Below are positions 16,997 to 25,016 of a stretch of DNA of 64,000 nt, piece after piece. The notes beneath the pieces were generated by a model, which worked only from the letters and a program-made list of their open reading frames with translations, ran no database searches and was not told where the DNA came from. The translations under genes and the position numbers were made by a program. Each line of letters starts with the position of its first letter. Position 1 is the first letter of the stretch. This DNA is from an uncultured Aquimarina sp. (lineage in GTDB: Bacteria > Bacteroidota > Bacteroidia > Flavobacteriales > Flavobacteriaceae), in NCBI RefSeq assembly GCF_947495315.1, contig NZ_CANLYD010000003.1, positions 62,001 through 126,000 on the forward strand. Direction: 5' to 3'.

Positions 16997-17578
16997 TTAT
17001 TTCTTGTAGCGATAATGTCCAATAATTTTATAGTCAAATAAACAATCGGCTACTACTTGTCCACCACCGATATTATGAACGATTAAATATCGTTGTTGAT
17101 CTTCAGATTTTTTATCAACTACTAATCCAATATGGGTGAGTCCACCTCCTAGACTCCAGCATACAACATCTCCAGGGAGATAATGTTGTGCTTTTTTAGA
17201 AATAGATTTTACTTTGCCAAATCGGGAAAAGAATGTCATAAGATTCGGAACTCGCCTATGATCAATGTTTTTATCAGTTTTTGATAATCCCCAGTTTTTT
17301 GGATATAAACCAAAATTAGCTTTCATATCTTCATGTACCTCTTTTTGGAGATCAATACCTAACTTTCGATATGCTCTGATTACTACATCTGTACATACGC
17401 CTTTATTACTGGGTACATCTCCGTTAGGATACTCGATAGAGAAGTAGGCAGGATCGTATGTTACGTCCTGTGTGGTTAATGATAAGGAGGCATCGGATAA
17501 ACGGTTGTAAAAGTCTTCTTGAGCAAAAAGAGATAAAGAAACTATAAAAAATAGTAAGAGTATGATTTGCTTCTTCAT
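16997..17578 (-). CDS. DUF1287 secreted protein
   Basis: 193 residues with a signal peptide (IILLLFFIVSLSLFA). The mature domain matches the DUF1287 family: GVCTDVVIRAYRKLGIDLQ near residue 60, NIDHRRVPNLMTFF near 103, and GDVVCWSLGGGLTHIGLVVD near 137. The Cys, then later His, and a GDxV/H arrangement resemble NlpC/P60-type papain-fold amidases, so a cell-wall or peptide amidase role is suspected, not proven. It is convergent with the oxidase operon. Confidence 0.85.
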   Translation of the reverse strand: MKKQIILLLFFIVSLSLFAQEDFYNRLSDASLSLTTQDVTYDPAYFSIEYPNGDVPSNKGVCTDVVIRAYRKLGIDLQKEVHEDMKANFGLYPKNWGLSKTDKNIDHRRVPNLMTFFSRFGKVKSISKKAQHYLPGDVVCWSLGGGLTHIGLVVDKKSEDQQRYLIVHNIGGGQVVADCLFDYKIIGHYRYKK

Positions 17579-17791
17579 ATGGTCTTATTTTGATAAGGTT
17601 AACAAAATTAATTTTTTATTATTAAGAAAAATCTTGCATTATAATATAATAATTCTTTTTTTTGATGCTGATTAAAAACAAACTAATTACTTTAAGTAGC
17701 TTGTATAAGTTTGTTTTGTCCCCCTAATCTTCTTTTCTGAATGTACTTCTTTTGCGAAGGTGACTAAATAAAGTTACTACGATATTTCGTT

Positions 17792-19054
17792 ATGAGAATT
17801 TATCACTTGTTTATTTTTTTCTATTGTCTGCTAACAAGTTGTTATGCTCAACAGATAGATACCGAGTTTTCTAGAAATGGATTACTGTTGTTTAAGGAGT
17901 TAGGCATGGTTTCTTCTCATATTATTGATTTTGATGTTATTGAAGAGGATAAAATTAACGTCCTGTATGAGGCGGATGCTAGAAAAACCCTGGTACGCCT
18001 TTATAAGAATGGTACAAAGGATATTAATTTTGATATAACTTCTACTAATTTAGATAATCAAAATACGATACCAGTAGCTATGAGTTCTAAATCAGACGGA
18101 AGCATTTTAGTCTTATCCAATTTTTGGAGTGGACATAGCTGGATGATTTCTATAAATGGATTTTATGAAGATGGAAGTATTAATAACGAATTTGGAAGTA
18201 GTGGGGTATATAAAAAGAATATACTAGATAATTTAGACGATAATTATGGTCAATATATTTATGCATCATCTAGTGATGAAATAATTGTTGTTGCTAAAGT
18301 TAGAGGTTTTAATCCTTCGAAAAAGGAAGAAAAAATTGCCATCCTAAAGCTTTCGGATATAGGAGAAACCTTGTCATCCAGTCTATATGATGATCATCAT
18401 TTCACATTAAATTGTTCGGCAATGGAAGATGACTATTTATTACTTGGGTATTCCGAGTCAGTAGATAATGGAGAAGAACAATCCACTTATTTAGCTGGGT
18501 TTGATAGTAATCAAATGGCATCTGATAACCTATACTGTCTTACTATAGAAGAAGATTATCAATCCTTTGATCATATCGTTTTTTCAAATTCTAAACTATA
18601 TACATCTCAGATAGAAAATGAGACTGAAGGTGTATATCGCATCCGTAAATATGGAGAGAAAGGAAATCTGGACACATCATTTTTTGATTCTGGAAAAATG
18701 GGGTATAGTACAGATATTTACAACACGGATTTTGTAGTGAATGAAAAAGGAGAAGTGTTTGTTATTTCTAAGAGCTTAGATAGTGAGTTCGAAATATTAA
18801 TTAAAAAACTACTAAGTAATGGTGATGTAGATTCTGATTATGGCGTTGATGGGGTAGCATCTATTTTATTGAAGTACCCAATTCTTGATCTTCATAAAAT
18901 ACGATTGGACGAAAAAAACGAATTGTATATTTCTGGTGCTGTCGGTATTGATGGTGATTCATATGGTTTTATTACAAAAATCAAACTGAATGTTCAACAA
19001 TTAAAAAGAGAAAAACTAGAAAAGTTCTTGGGTAATTTATTTACTAAAGAATAA
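17792..19054 (+). CDS. Secreted delta-60-repeat beta-propeller protein
   Basis: 420 residues, signal peptide ending near CYAQ. It has several delta-60 (DUF5122) units, recognised by the D..F/YG..G pattern: TEFSRNGLLLF, NNEFGSSGVY, LDTSFFDSGKMGYS, VDSDYGVDGVAS. These repeats form propeller blades in cell-surface proteins of Bacteroidota. No T9SS sorting domain is present; the protein ends with a basic/hydrophobic helix (KLEKFLGNLFTKE). Function unknown. Confidence 0.8.
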   Translation: MRIYHLFIFFYCLLTSCYAQQIDTEFSRNGLLLFKELGMVSSHIIDFDVIEEDKINVLYEADARKTLVRLYKNGTKDINFDITSTNLDNQNTIPVAMSSKSDGSILVLSNFWSGHSWMISINGFYEDGSINNEFGSSGVYKKNILDNLDDNYGQYIYASSSDEIIVVAKVRGFNPSKKEEKIAILKLSDIGETLSSSLYDDHHFTLNCSAMEDDYLLLGYSESVDNGEEQSTYLAGFDSNQMASDNLYCLTIEEDYQSFDHIVFSNSKLYTSQIENETEGVYRIRKYGEKGNLDTSFFDSGKMGYSTDIYNTDFVVNEKGEVFVISKSLDSEFEILIKKLLSNGDVDSDYGVDGVASILLKYPILDLHKIRLDEKNELYISGAVGIDGDSYGFITKIKLNVQQLKREKLEKFLGNLFTKE

Positions 19055-19059
19055 TATTC

Positions 19060-19341
19060 TTATTTAGACAACTCCTCTAATCTTTCTTTTTCTGATTTAC
19101 TAAGTTTATCGATTCCCTGATTGTTTATTTTATCCAATAACCGGTTTAATTCTTTTTCCTTTTCAATTTTATTTACGTTGTAACGATCATCAATATCCAG
19201 TAATCCTTCTGGTTTTTGTGTAATGCTTTTTTTGAATTGCAAAAAATCCGGTTTCAACCATTTGATAAATAATAAAATGATGATAATAGCAATTAGTAAA
19301 GGAATGGATATAAAGCTTATTAAAAAAGTTGGAGTCATCAT
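19060..19341 (-). CDS. Small membrane protein with DUF6576-like tail, 93 aa
   Basis: One strong N-terminal membrane segment (FLISFISIPLLIAIIIILLFIKWL), then a short linker. The C-terminus KELNRLLDKINNQGIDKLSKSEKERLEELSK resembles the LLDKI-G-SL-EE-LE-SK motif (DUF6576) usually found at the end of flavobacterial rhomboid proteases, here without the protease. It is convergent with the delta-60 gene (5 bases between stops). Role unknown. Confidence 0.75.
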   Translation of the reverse strand: MMTPTFLISFISIPLLIAIIIILLFIKWLKPDFLQFKKSITQKPEGLLDIDDRYNVNKIEKEKELNRLLDKINNQGIDKLSKSEKERLEELSK

Positions 19342-19410
19342 ATTAATTCTAAATGTATGGTTCTAATATATACAATTACAGTTAATTTTTAATTCCGAAA
19401 TTTATGAATA

Positions 19411-20172
19411 TTATCTAATTCCTTTTATAAAACCTTCAATACTTTCAACTCCATTTAGAGTTAAGTGTTTGATAAAAGCTGATCCAATAATTGCACCTTT
19501 TGCAGTTTTAGTTGCCTGTGTAAATGTTTCATTATCACTAATACCAAATCCTACAATCTGCGAAGCCTTTAGATTCATGTTTGCAATACGTTCAAAATAA
19601 GCTTCTTGAGTGTTTCCGAAACCGGATGTTGATCCTGTGACACTTGCAGAACTAACCATATATATGAATCCATTAGATACGCTGTCTATGAATCTAATTC
19701 GTTCTTCAGAGGTTTGCGGTGTAATCAGAAAAACATTAATCAAACCATATTTTTCAAAAGTTTCTTGGTATTGTTCATGGTATTCTGCAACTGGTAGATC
19801 TGGTATTATCAATCCATCAATACCAATTTCCTGACATTTAGCACAGAAAGCTTCTACACCATATTGCATCATTGGATTAAAGTATCCCATAATAATTAGA
19901 GGAATCTTTACCGATTGACGAATATCTGCAAGTTGTTCAAATAATAATTTGGTGGTCATTCCATTTTTTAGAGCGGCTGTAGAACTTTCTTGTATAGTCG
20001 GACCATCAGCCAGTGGATCACTAAATGGCAATCCGATTTCTATCATATCTACTCCGCTTTTCTCAAGATCTTGAATGATTTTTTTGGTGTCATTAAGTGA
20101 TGGATATCCTGCTGTGAAATAGATAGATAATAGTTTTTTATTTTGCTCAAGAGCTGTATTAATTCTGTTCAT
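19411..20172 (-). CDS. trpA: Tryptophan synthase alpha subunit
   Basis: 253 residues; cleaves indole-3-glycerol phosphate to indole and glyceraldehyde 3-phosphate in the alpha-2-beta-2 complex. The catalytic Glu and Asp are in MIEIGLPFSDPLADGPTIQ (residues about 39-57); the phosphate-binding end reads VGFGISDNETF...GAIIGSAFIK. Last gene of the trp operon, separated from trpB by the inserted GIY-YIG gene. A REP-like palindrome (20191-20210) lies just upstream of its start. Confidence 0.97.
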   Translation of the reverse strand: MNRINTALEQNKKLLSIYFTAGYPSLNDTKKIIQDLEKSGVDMIEIGLPFSDPLADGPTIQESSTAALKNGMTTKLLFEQLADIRQSVKIPLIIMGYFNPMMQYGVEAFCAKCQEIGIDGLIIPDLPVAEYHEQYQETFEKYGLINVFLITPQTSEERIRFIDSVSNGFIYMVSSASVTGSTSGFGNTQEAYFERIANMNLKASQIVGFGISDNETFTQATKTAKGAIIGSAFIKHLTLNGVESIEGFIKGIR

Positions 20173-20190
20173 TGAAAAATTTATTTTTTC

Positions 20191-20210
20191 ATTTCCGCGA
20201 AGGCGGAAAT
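20191..20210. repeat. Palindrome ATTTCCGC-GAAG-GCGGAAAT
   Basis: Perfect 8-bp stem with a tetraloop, immediately downstream of the GIY-YIG gene. It pairs with a related palindrome on the gene's other side (20537-20556). Confidence 0.75.
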
Positions 20211-20219
20211 CTTTTAACT

Positions 20220-20519
20220 TTAATAAAATCGACTAGAAAGATCATTCCAATCAGGATTTAGATCATTGATGAGGTTAATTTTCCACTCGCGATTCCATTT
20301 CTTTATTTGTTTTTCTCTTTTGATTGCGTTATTAATATAAATAGTTGTTTCAAAATATACCAACTTATTAATATTATATCTTTTGGTGAAACTTCCAGAG
20401 ATTCGACCCTTGTGCTGTTTTAATCTCTTCGTTAGGTTATTCGTCATTCCAACATATAGCACGGTATGATTTTTATTAGTTAAAATGTAAACATAAAATA
20501 TAGTTTCATTATTGGACAT
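20220..20519 (-). CDS. GIY-YIG endonuclease-domain protein
   Basis: 99 residues comprising one GIY-YIG nuclease domain of the YhbQ/URI type: YVYILTNKNHTVLYVGMTNNL (the GIY and YIG strands, here VYI and YVG), the Arg/His region LTKRLKQHKG, and the catalytic Glu region LVYFETTIYINNAIKREKQIKKW. I use ATG 20519 (MSNNETIFYV). It interrupts the trp operon between trpB and trpA and is bracketed by two related palindromes, as if it entered as a unit. It has no known role in tryptophan synthesis. Confidence 0.9.
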   Translation of the reverse strand: MSNNETIFYVYILTNKNHTVLYVGMTNNLTKRLKQHKGRISGSFTKRYNINKLVYFETTIYINNAIKREKQIKKWNREWKINLINDLNPDWNDLSSRFY

Positions 20520-20536
20520 TCGAATATACTTTAGAG

Positions 20537-20556
20537 ATTTCCGTCTACACGGAAAT
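20537..20556. repeat. Palindrome ATTTCCGT-CTAC-ACGGAAAT
   Basis: Perfect 8-bp stem with a four-base loop, upstream of the GIY-YIG gene; partner of 20191-20210. Confidence 0.75.
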
Positions 20557-20575
20557 TGACAAAGCAAGCTTGTTT

Positions 20576-21757
20576 CTATAATTTAAAATAATCTATATAA
20601 GTATTAAGATCCTTGTCTCCCCGTCCGGAAAGGCTGATTACTACAATGTCATCTGGTTTAAACTGTTTGTCATTAAATATTGCCAAAGCATGCGAGGTTT
20701 CTATAGCAGGAATAATACCTTCTAGTTGCGACAATTCTAATCCAGCGGTCATGGCATCATCATCCGTTACGGAATAGAATTCCCCTCGACCTGTTTTATA
20801 TAAATGCGAATGTAATGGACCTACACCAGGATAATCTAATCCTGCAGAAATAGAATACGGTTCTGTAATTTGTCCATCAGGTGTTTGCATTAATAAGGTT
20901 TTACATCCGTGAATAATTCCTTCTTTACCCAATTGAGATGTAGCAGCACTTTCTCCACTATTTACTCCTTTTCCAGCTGCTTCTACTGCAATGATTCCTA
21001 CACTTGGTTCATCTAAAAAATGATAGTAAGTTCCTGCCGCATTACTTCCTCCACCAATACACGCTACTACGTAATCCGGGTTTTCTCTTCCTTCTTTTTC
21101 TTTTAACTGCCATTTAATCTCTTCAGAAATGATGGATTGAAATCTTGTCACCATATCCGGATATGGATGAGGTCCGATGGCTGATCCAATAATATAATGC
21201 GTGTCTACCGGATTATTGATCCAGTCTCTGATAGCTTCATTAGTAGCATCTTTTAGCGTTTTACTTCCAGATTTTGCCGGTCTTACTTCTGCTCCTAGCA
21301 TTTTCATACGGGCTACATTAGGAGCTTGACGTTTGATATCGATCTCTCCCATATATACAATACACTCAATCCCCATTAAGGCACAAACCGTAGCGGTAGC
21401 AACTCCGTGTTGCCCAGCACCTGTTTCTGCAATGATTCGATTTTTACCTAGTTTTTTAGCAACAAGAATTTGTCCAATCGTATTGTTTACTTTGTGAGCT
21501 CCTGTATGATTAAGATCTTCTCGTTTTAAATATACTTTGGTGTTGTATTTTTCTGAAAGCCGTTTAGCATAATACAAAGGTGATGGTCGCCCTACGTAAT
21601 CTTTTAATAATTGATTAAATTCTTCTTTAAAAGAAGGCTCATTCATAATGTTCAGATACGTAGATCGTAATTCCTCTACATTAGGATATAACATTTCAGG
21701 AATATAGGCTCCGCCAAAATCTCCATAATATCCTTTTTCGTTTACTAGATAACTCAT
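20576..21757 (-). CDS. trpB: Tryptophan synthase beta subunit
   Basis: 393 residues, normal length. PLP enzyme joining indole to serine. The PLP lysine is in [13 protein letters not shown]; the glycine-rich phosphate loop is [15 protein letters not shown]; the carboxylate site is [12 protein letters not shown]. Sits between trpF and the GIY-YIG gene. Confidence 0.97.
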   Translation of the reverse strand: MSYLVNEKGYYGDFGGAYIPEMLYPNVEELRSTYLNIMNEPSFKEEFNQLLKDYVGRPSPLYYAKRLSEKYNTKVYLKREDLNHTGAHKVNNTIGQILVAKKLGKNRIIAETGAGQHGVATATVCALMGIECIVYMGEIDIKRQAPNVARMKMLGAEVRPAKSGSKTLKDATNEAIRDWINNPVDTHYIIGSAIGPHPYPDMVTRFQSIISEEIKWQLKEKEGRENPDYVVACIGGGSNAAGTYYHFLDEPSVGIIAVEAAGKGVNSGESAATSQLGKEGIIHGCKTLLMQTPDGQITEPYSISAGLDYPGVGPLHSHLYKTGRGEFYSVTDDDAMTAGLELSQLEGIIPAIETSHALAIFNDKQFKPDDIVVISLSGRGDKDLNTYIDYFKL

Positions 21758-21773
21758 ATTGCAATTTTTTTAG

Positions 21774-21793
21774 ATTCCAGCCTACGCTGGAAT
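21774..21793. repeat. REP-like palindrome overlapping the trpF stop
   Basis: ATTCCAGC-CTAC-GCTGGAAT. The trpF reading frame ends inside it: the last residues VIPA and the TAG stop come from this element. Confidence 0.75.
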
Positions 21794-22459
21794 GACAGCT
21801 ATTTTATTTTTAAATTCTTTTAAATCATGTATGTTTTTTAATCCTGGTTTAATTTCAAATTTGCTATTGATATCAATAGCATATATCGGTAAATCTGTTT
21901 TTAGGATCGCTTTTATTTTGTCAACTTCTTGTAATCCAATACCGCCACTTAGGATGAAAGGGGTAGTAGAATTATAGTCCTTTAAAACATTCCAATCAAA
22001 AGTATATCCATTCCCACCTTTTTCTTTTCCTTTTGTGTCAAAAAGGAAGTAATCAACAATACCTTCGTATGGTTTGAGTATCTCAAAGTCAAATTCATCT
22101 TTGATAGAGAAGACTTTGAATATCTCGACTCCGCTCGATATGACAGTCAACGCTGTCTGGTCAAGCGGAGTCGAGACCTCTTTTAATTTTTGTGATAATG
22201 CTTTACAATATTCTGCGGATTCATTTCCGTGTAATTGTATTGCCTTAAAATTATATTTTTTTACTTTTTTTAAAATGAAATCAATGGATACGTCCACAAA
22301 AACTCCAGTTTTTTTGATAGTTTCTGGTAGTTCAGGAATATCTTGATCAAAGTTTCTTGGAGATTTTTCATAGAAAATAAATCCAAGGTAGTCTGGTTGT
22401 AACGCGGCTACAGCTTCAATATTTTCTTGATACTTCATTCCACACACTTTCAGTTTCAT
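21782..22459 (-). CDS. trpF: Phosphoribosylanthranilate isomerase with in-frame repeat insertion
   Basis: 225 residues, somewhat longer than usual (about 205). Converts phosphoribosylanthranilate to CdRP. The active-site Cys is in KVCGMKY (C6) and the Asp region in LLFDTKGKEKGGNGYTFDW-like YFLFDTKGKEKGG (residues about 137-149); LSGGIG follows. Residues 96-113 (STPLDQTALTVISSGVEI) are encoded by a palindromic repeat and interrupt the stretch between the LHGNESAEYC helix and KVFSI strand. The start overlaps the trpC stop by four bases (ATGA), giving translational coupling. Confidence 0.93.
   Translation of the reverse strand: MKLKVCGMKYQENIEAVAALQPDYLGFIFYEKSPRNFDQDIPELPETIKKTGVFVDVSIDFILKKVKKYNFKAIQLHGNESAEYCKALSQKLKEVSTPLDQTALTVISSGVEIFKVFSIKDEFDFEILKPYEGIVDYFLFDTKGKEKGGNGYTFDWNVLKDYNSTTPFILSGGIGLQEVDKIKAILKTDLPIYAIDINSKFEIKPGLKNIHDLKEFKNKIAVIPA
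22123..22176. repeat. REP-like double hairpin inside trpF
   Basis: Outer perfect 13-bp inverted repeat TCTCGACTCCGCT (22123-22135) and AGCGGAGTCGAGA (22164-22176), enclosing a second hairpin GACAG-TCAACG-CTGTC (22142-22157). 54 bases = 18 codons, frame preserved. Confidence 0.85.
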
Positions 22460-23241
22460 GCCTTCAATGATTTTATGAATTCTATTGCATTAGCACCTGG
22501 ATTTTCAGTTTTCATGAAGTTTTCTCCAATTAAAAAACCCTTATAGTCATATTGCTGTAAATCCTTTATAGCCTCAATACTACTGATGCCACTTTCTGAA
22601 ACTTTTACAAAATCATCTGGGATATGTTTGCTTAGTTCTTTACTCACATCGGTACTCACTTCAAAAGTTTTGAGATTACGATTATTAACTCCTAACATAT
22701 CTAATGAAGGCATTATTGATTTCTCTAGCTCTTCTAGATTATGGACTTCTAACAATACATCCAGAGATAAACTCTTTGCAAACTCTGATAATGATTTTAT
22801 TTCATCTCTAGACAGCACTGCAGCTATTAATAATATTACATCAGCACCATATGCTTTGGCTTCTAATAATTGGTATTCATCAATAATGAATTCTTTACGC
22901 AGTAAAGGCATAGTTGCAGAAGCTCGAGCTAATAATAGATCATCTAATGATCCTCCAAAGTATTTTCCATCTGTTAAAACAGACATTCCACAAGCTCCGG
23001 CTTCTTGATAACCAATAGCTACGTCTTGTACACTAACTTTTTGATTGATTACTGATTTAGACGGTGATCTACGTTTATGTTCAGCAATGATTCCGGTGTC
23101 ACTAGTACGTAAAACTTTTGCCAAAGAATTTCCTTTTCGATCAAATAATACTGAGTTTTCTAGTTGATGGATAGGTATTAAACTCTTCCTAAGTTCGACT
23201 TCTTTGTATTTATCTGCTACTATTTTATCTAATATGTTCAT
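22456..23241 (-). CDS. trpC: Indole-3-glycerol phosphate synthase
   Basis: 261 residues; ring closure and decarboxylation of CdRP to indole-3-glycerol phosphate. Typical motifs: IIAEHKRRSPSKSVI (catalytic Lys region), LLRKEFIIDEYQ, LLEVHNLEEL, GVNNRNLKTF, and VSESGIS. An upstream ATG at 23256 would add five residues but lies within a REP-like palindrome; ATG 23241 (MNILDKIVADKYKEV) is the family start. Confidence 0.95.
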   Translation of the reverse strand: MNILDKIVADKYKEVELRKSLIPIHQLENSVLFDRKGNSLAKVLRTSDTGIIAEHKRRSPSKSVINQKVSVQDVAIGYQEAGACGMSVLTDGKYFGGSLDDLLLARASATMPLLRKEFIIDEYQLLEAKAYGADVILLIAAVLSRDEIKSLSEFAKSLSLDVLLEVHNLEELEKSIMPSLDMLGVNNRNLKTFEVSTDVSKELSKHIPDDFVKVSESGISSIEAIKDLQQYDYKGFLIGENFMKTENPGANAIEFIKSLKA

Positions 23242-23254
23242 TTTTTCACTTGTC

Positions 23255-23275
23255 ATCCTGAACTTGTTTCAGGAT
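23255..23275. repeat. REP-like palindrome upstream of trpC
   Basis: ATCCTGAA (23255-23262) and TTCAGGAT (23268-23275) with a five-base loop, in the trpD-trpC spacer. Confidence 0.65.
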
Positions 23276-23301
23276 CTCATTATTACTTGTTGCTAATATA
23301 G

Positions 23302-23321
23302 ATTCCGGCCTTCGCCGGAAT
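23302..23321. repeat. REP-like palindrome after trpD
   Basis: ATTCCGGC-CTTC-GCCGGAAT, same family as the element at 21774-21793, directly downstream of the trpD stop. Confidence 0.7.
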
Positions 23322-23328
23322 GACACTA

Positions 23329-24327
23329 TCAACTAATTCTACTTAATTCCTGCACTTTCTTCAGCGCTTCTAAACCTTTTCCAGAAAGCAATGATTCTTT
23401 CGCTTTTTCGAATCCTTGTATTGGTTCTAGTCCTTCTACAGTAGCGATAGCCATACCAGCATTAGCGCAAACTACGTTGTTTTGTGCTTCAGTACCTTTT
23501 CCATTAAGTATATTCATGAAAATTGTTGCGGATTCTTCTATTGAATCTCCCCCAACTATTTCTTCCATTTTTAGAGTATTTACTCCAAAATCTTGTGGAG
23601 TTAGTATCCCTTCCGTATGATTAGAAATCGTCTTCGTACTTCCGGTAAGAGATATTTCATCATATCCATCTAACGCATGAATAATCGTAAAGTTTTTATC
23701 AGTATTTTGATATAAATACCCATACATTCTTGCTAGTTCTAGATTAAAAACACCTACAATCTGATTTTTTGGAAATGCAGGATTTACCATCGGTCCTAAC
23801 ATATTAAAAAATGTTTTGACACCTAATTCTCTTCGTATCGGAGCTACATTTTTCATAGCAGGATGAAATAGGGGAGCATGCAGAACACAAATTCCTGCTT
23901 CGTCAATACTTCGTTTTAGAAAATCTTTATCATTACTGAATTTAATACCTAAATGTTCCATTACATTAGAACTACCGCACTTAGAAGAAACTCCATAATT
24001 ACCATGCTTGGTTACTTTAATACCAGCTCCTGCTGAGACAAAAGATGAAAGTGTGGAAATATTAAAAGTGTCTTTTCCATCTCCTCCTGTACCACAAAGA
24101 TCGATAGGGTTATATTCACTAAGATCTACAGCAACACACAGCTCTAATAATGCATCTCTAAAACCTTCTAACTCATCTACTGTAATACTACGCATCATAT
24201 AGACTGTTAGAAAAGAAGCAATCTGGCTTTGGTTATAAGCTCCTTTAGAAATATTTACTAAAACACCTTTGGCTTCTTCTTTAGAAATGGTTTCGTGATT
24301 GATTAATCGGTTTAATAAATTCTTCAT
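23329..24327 (-). CDS. trpD: Anthranilate phosphoribosyltransferase
   Basis: 332 residues, normal length. PRPP-binding motif GTGGDGKDTFNIST near residue 82, KHGNYGVSSKCGSSNVMEHLG near 106, and the anthranilate region HPAMKNVAPIRRELGVKTFFN. Third step gene of the operon; separated from trpG by a 92-base spacer with a C/G-rich palindrome. Confidence 0.96.
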   Translation of the reverse strand: MKNLLNRLINHETISKEEAKGVLVNISKGAYNQSQIASFLTVYMMRSITVDELEGFRDALLELCVAVDLSEYNPIDLCGTGGDGKDTFNISTLSSFVSAGAGIKVTKHGNYGVSSKCGSSNVMEHLGIKFSNDKDFLKRSIDEAGICVLHAPLFHPAMKNVAPIRRELGVKTFFNMLGPMVNPAFPKNQIVGVFNLELARMYGYLYQNTDKNFTIIHALDGYDEISLTGSTKTISNHTEGILTPQDFGVNTLKMEEIVGGDSIEESATIFMNILNGKGTEAQNNVVCANAGMAIATVEGLEPIQGFEKAKESLLSGKGLEALKKVQELSRIS

Positions 24328-24343
24328 AAGCCCTTCACCCCAG

Positions 24344-24366
24344 CCCTCTCCCCAAAGGGTAGAGGG
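24344..24366. repeat. C/G-rich palindrome in trpG-trpD spacer
   Basis: CCCTCT (24344-24349) and AGAGGG (24361-24366) around CCCCAAAGGGT; same style as the CCCCCTAACCCCCTTCGGAG element near 8189. Confidence 0.55.
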
Positions 24367-24419
24367 AGCATTACAGGGTTGTTATTTAAATTAATATTCA
24401 TTTTTATTTGTTTCCAAGA

Positions 24420-24989
24420 TTAGTTATTAACCCAGTTTTCTAACATTTTTTTTCCATCAGGAGTAAGTACAGATTCGGGATGAAATTGTACACCTCTAAC
24501 ATCCAGCTCTTTATGTCTTAGAGACATAATTTGTCCGTTTTCATCAAAAGAGGTTGCTTCCAGACAAGAAGGTAAATCAGTATCTGCTACTACCCATGAA
24601 TGGTATCGACCCACATCAAAAGTTTCATTAAGTCCCTGGAAAAGAAGCTCGTCTGATACGGTGAGTTTTACTTCGCTTGCAACACCATGATAGACTTCAT
24701 CCAGATTAATAAGGCTTCCACCAAATACTTCGCCAATAGCTTGTTGACCAAGACAAACGCCAAATATACTTTTGGTATCCGCATAGGTTTTGATAATATC
24801 TTTTAGCAGCCCAGCTTCATCAGGAATTCCAGGTCCTGGTGAAAGCAATATTTTTTCGAAAGGCGCTACTTCCTCTAATCTTAGTTGGTCATTACGTTTT
24901 ACGGTCACTTCGCAACCTAGATCTTCTAAATAATGAACCAGATTGTAAACAAATGAATCGTAGTTGTCAATTACTAATACTTTTTTCAT
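24420..24989 (-). CDS. trpG: Anthranilate synthase glutaminase subunit
   Basis: 189 residues; supplies ammonia from glutamine to TrpE. Class I amidotransferase triad: Cys in GVCLGQQAIGEVFGG (near residue 79) and His/Glu in GVQFHPES (near residue 168). Starts 27 bases after trpE. Confidence 0.96.
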   Translation of the reverse strand: MKKVLVIDNYDSFVYNLVHYLEDLGCEVTVKRNDQLRLEEVAPFEKILLSPGPGIPDEAGLLKDIIKTYADTKSIFGVCLGQQAIGEVFGGSLINLDEVYHGVASEVKLTVSDELLFQGLNETFDVGRYHSWVVADTDLPSCLEATSFDENGQIMSLRHKELDVRGVQFHPESVLTPDGKKMLENWVNN

Positions 24990-25016
24990 CTCATTGTTCA
25001 GGAGTTTATCAGCTCC

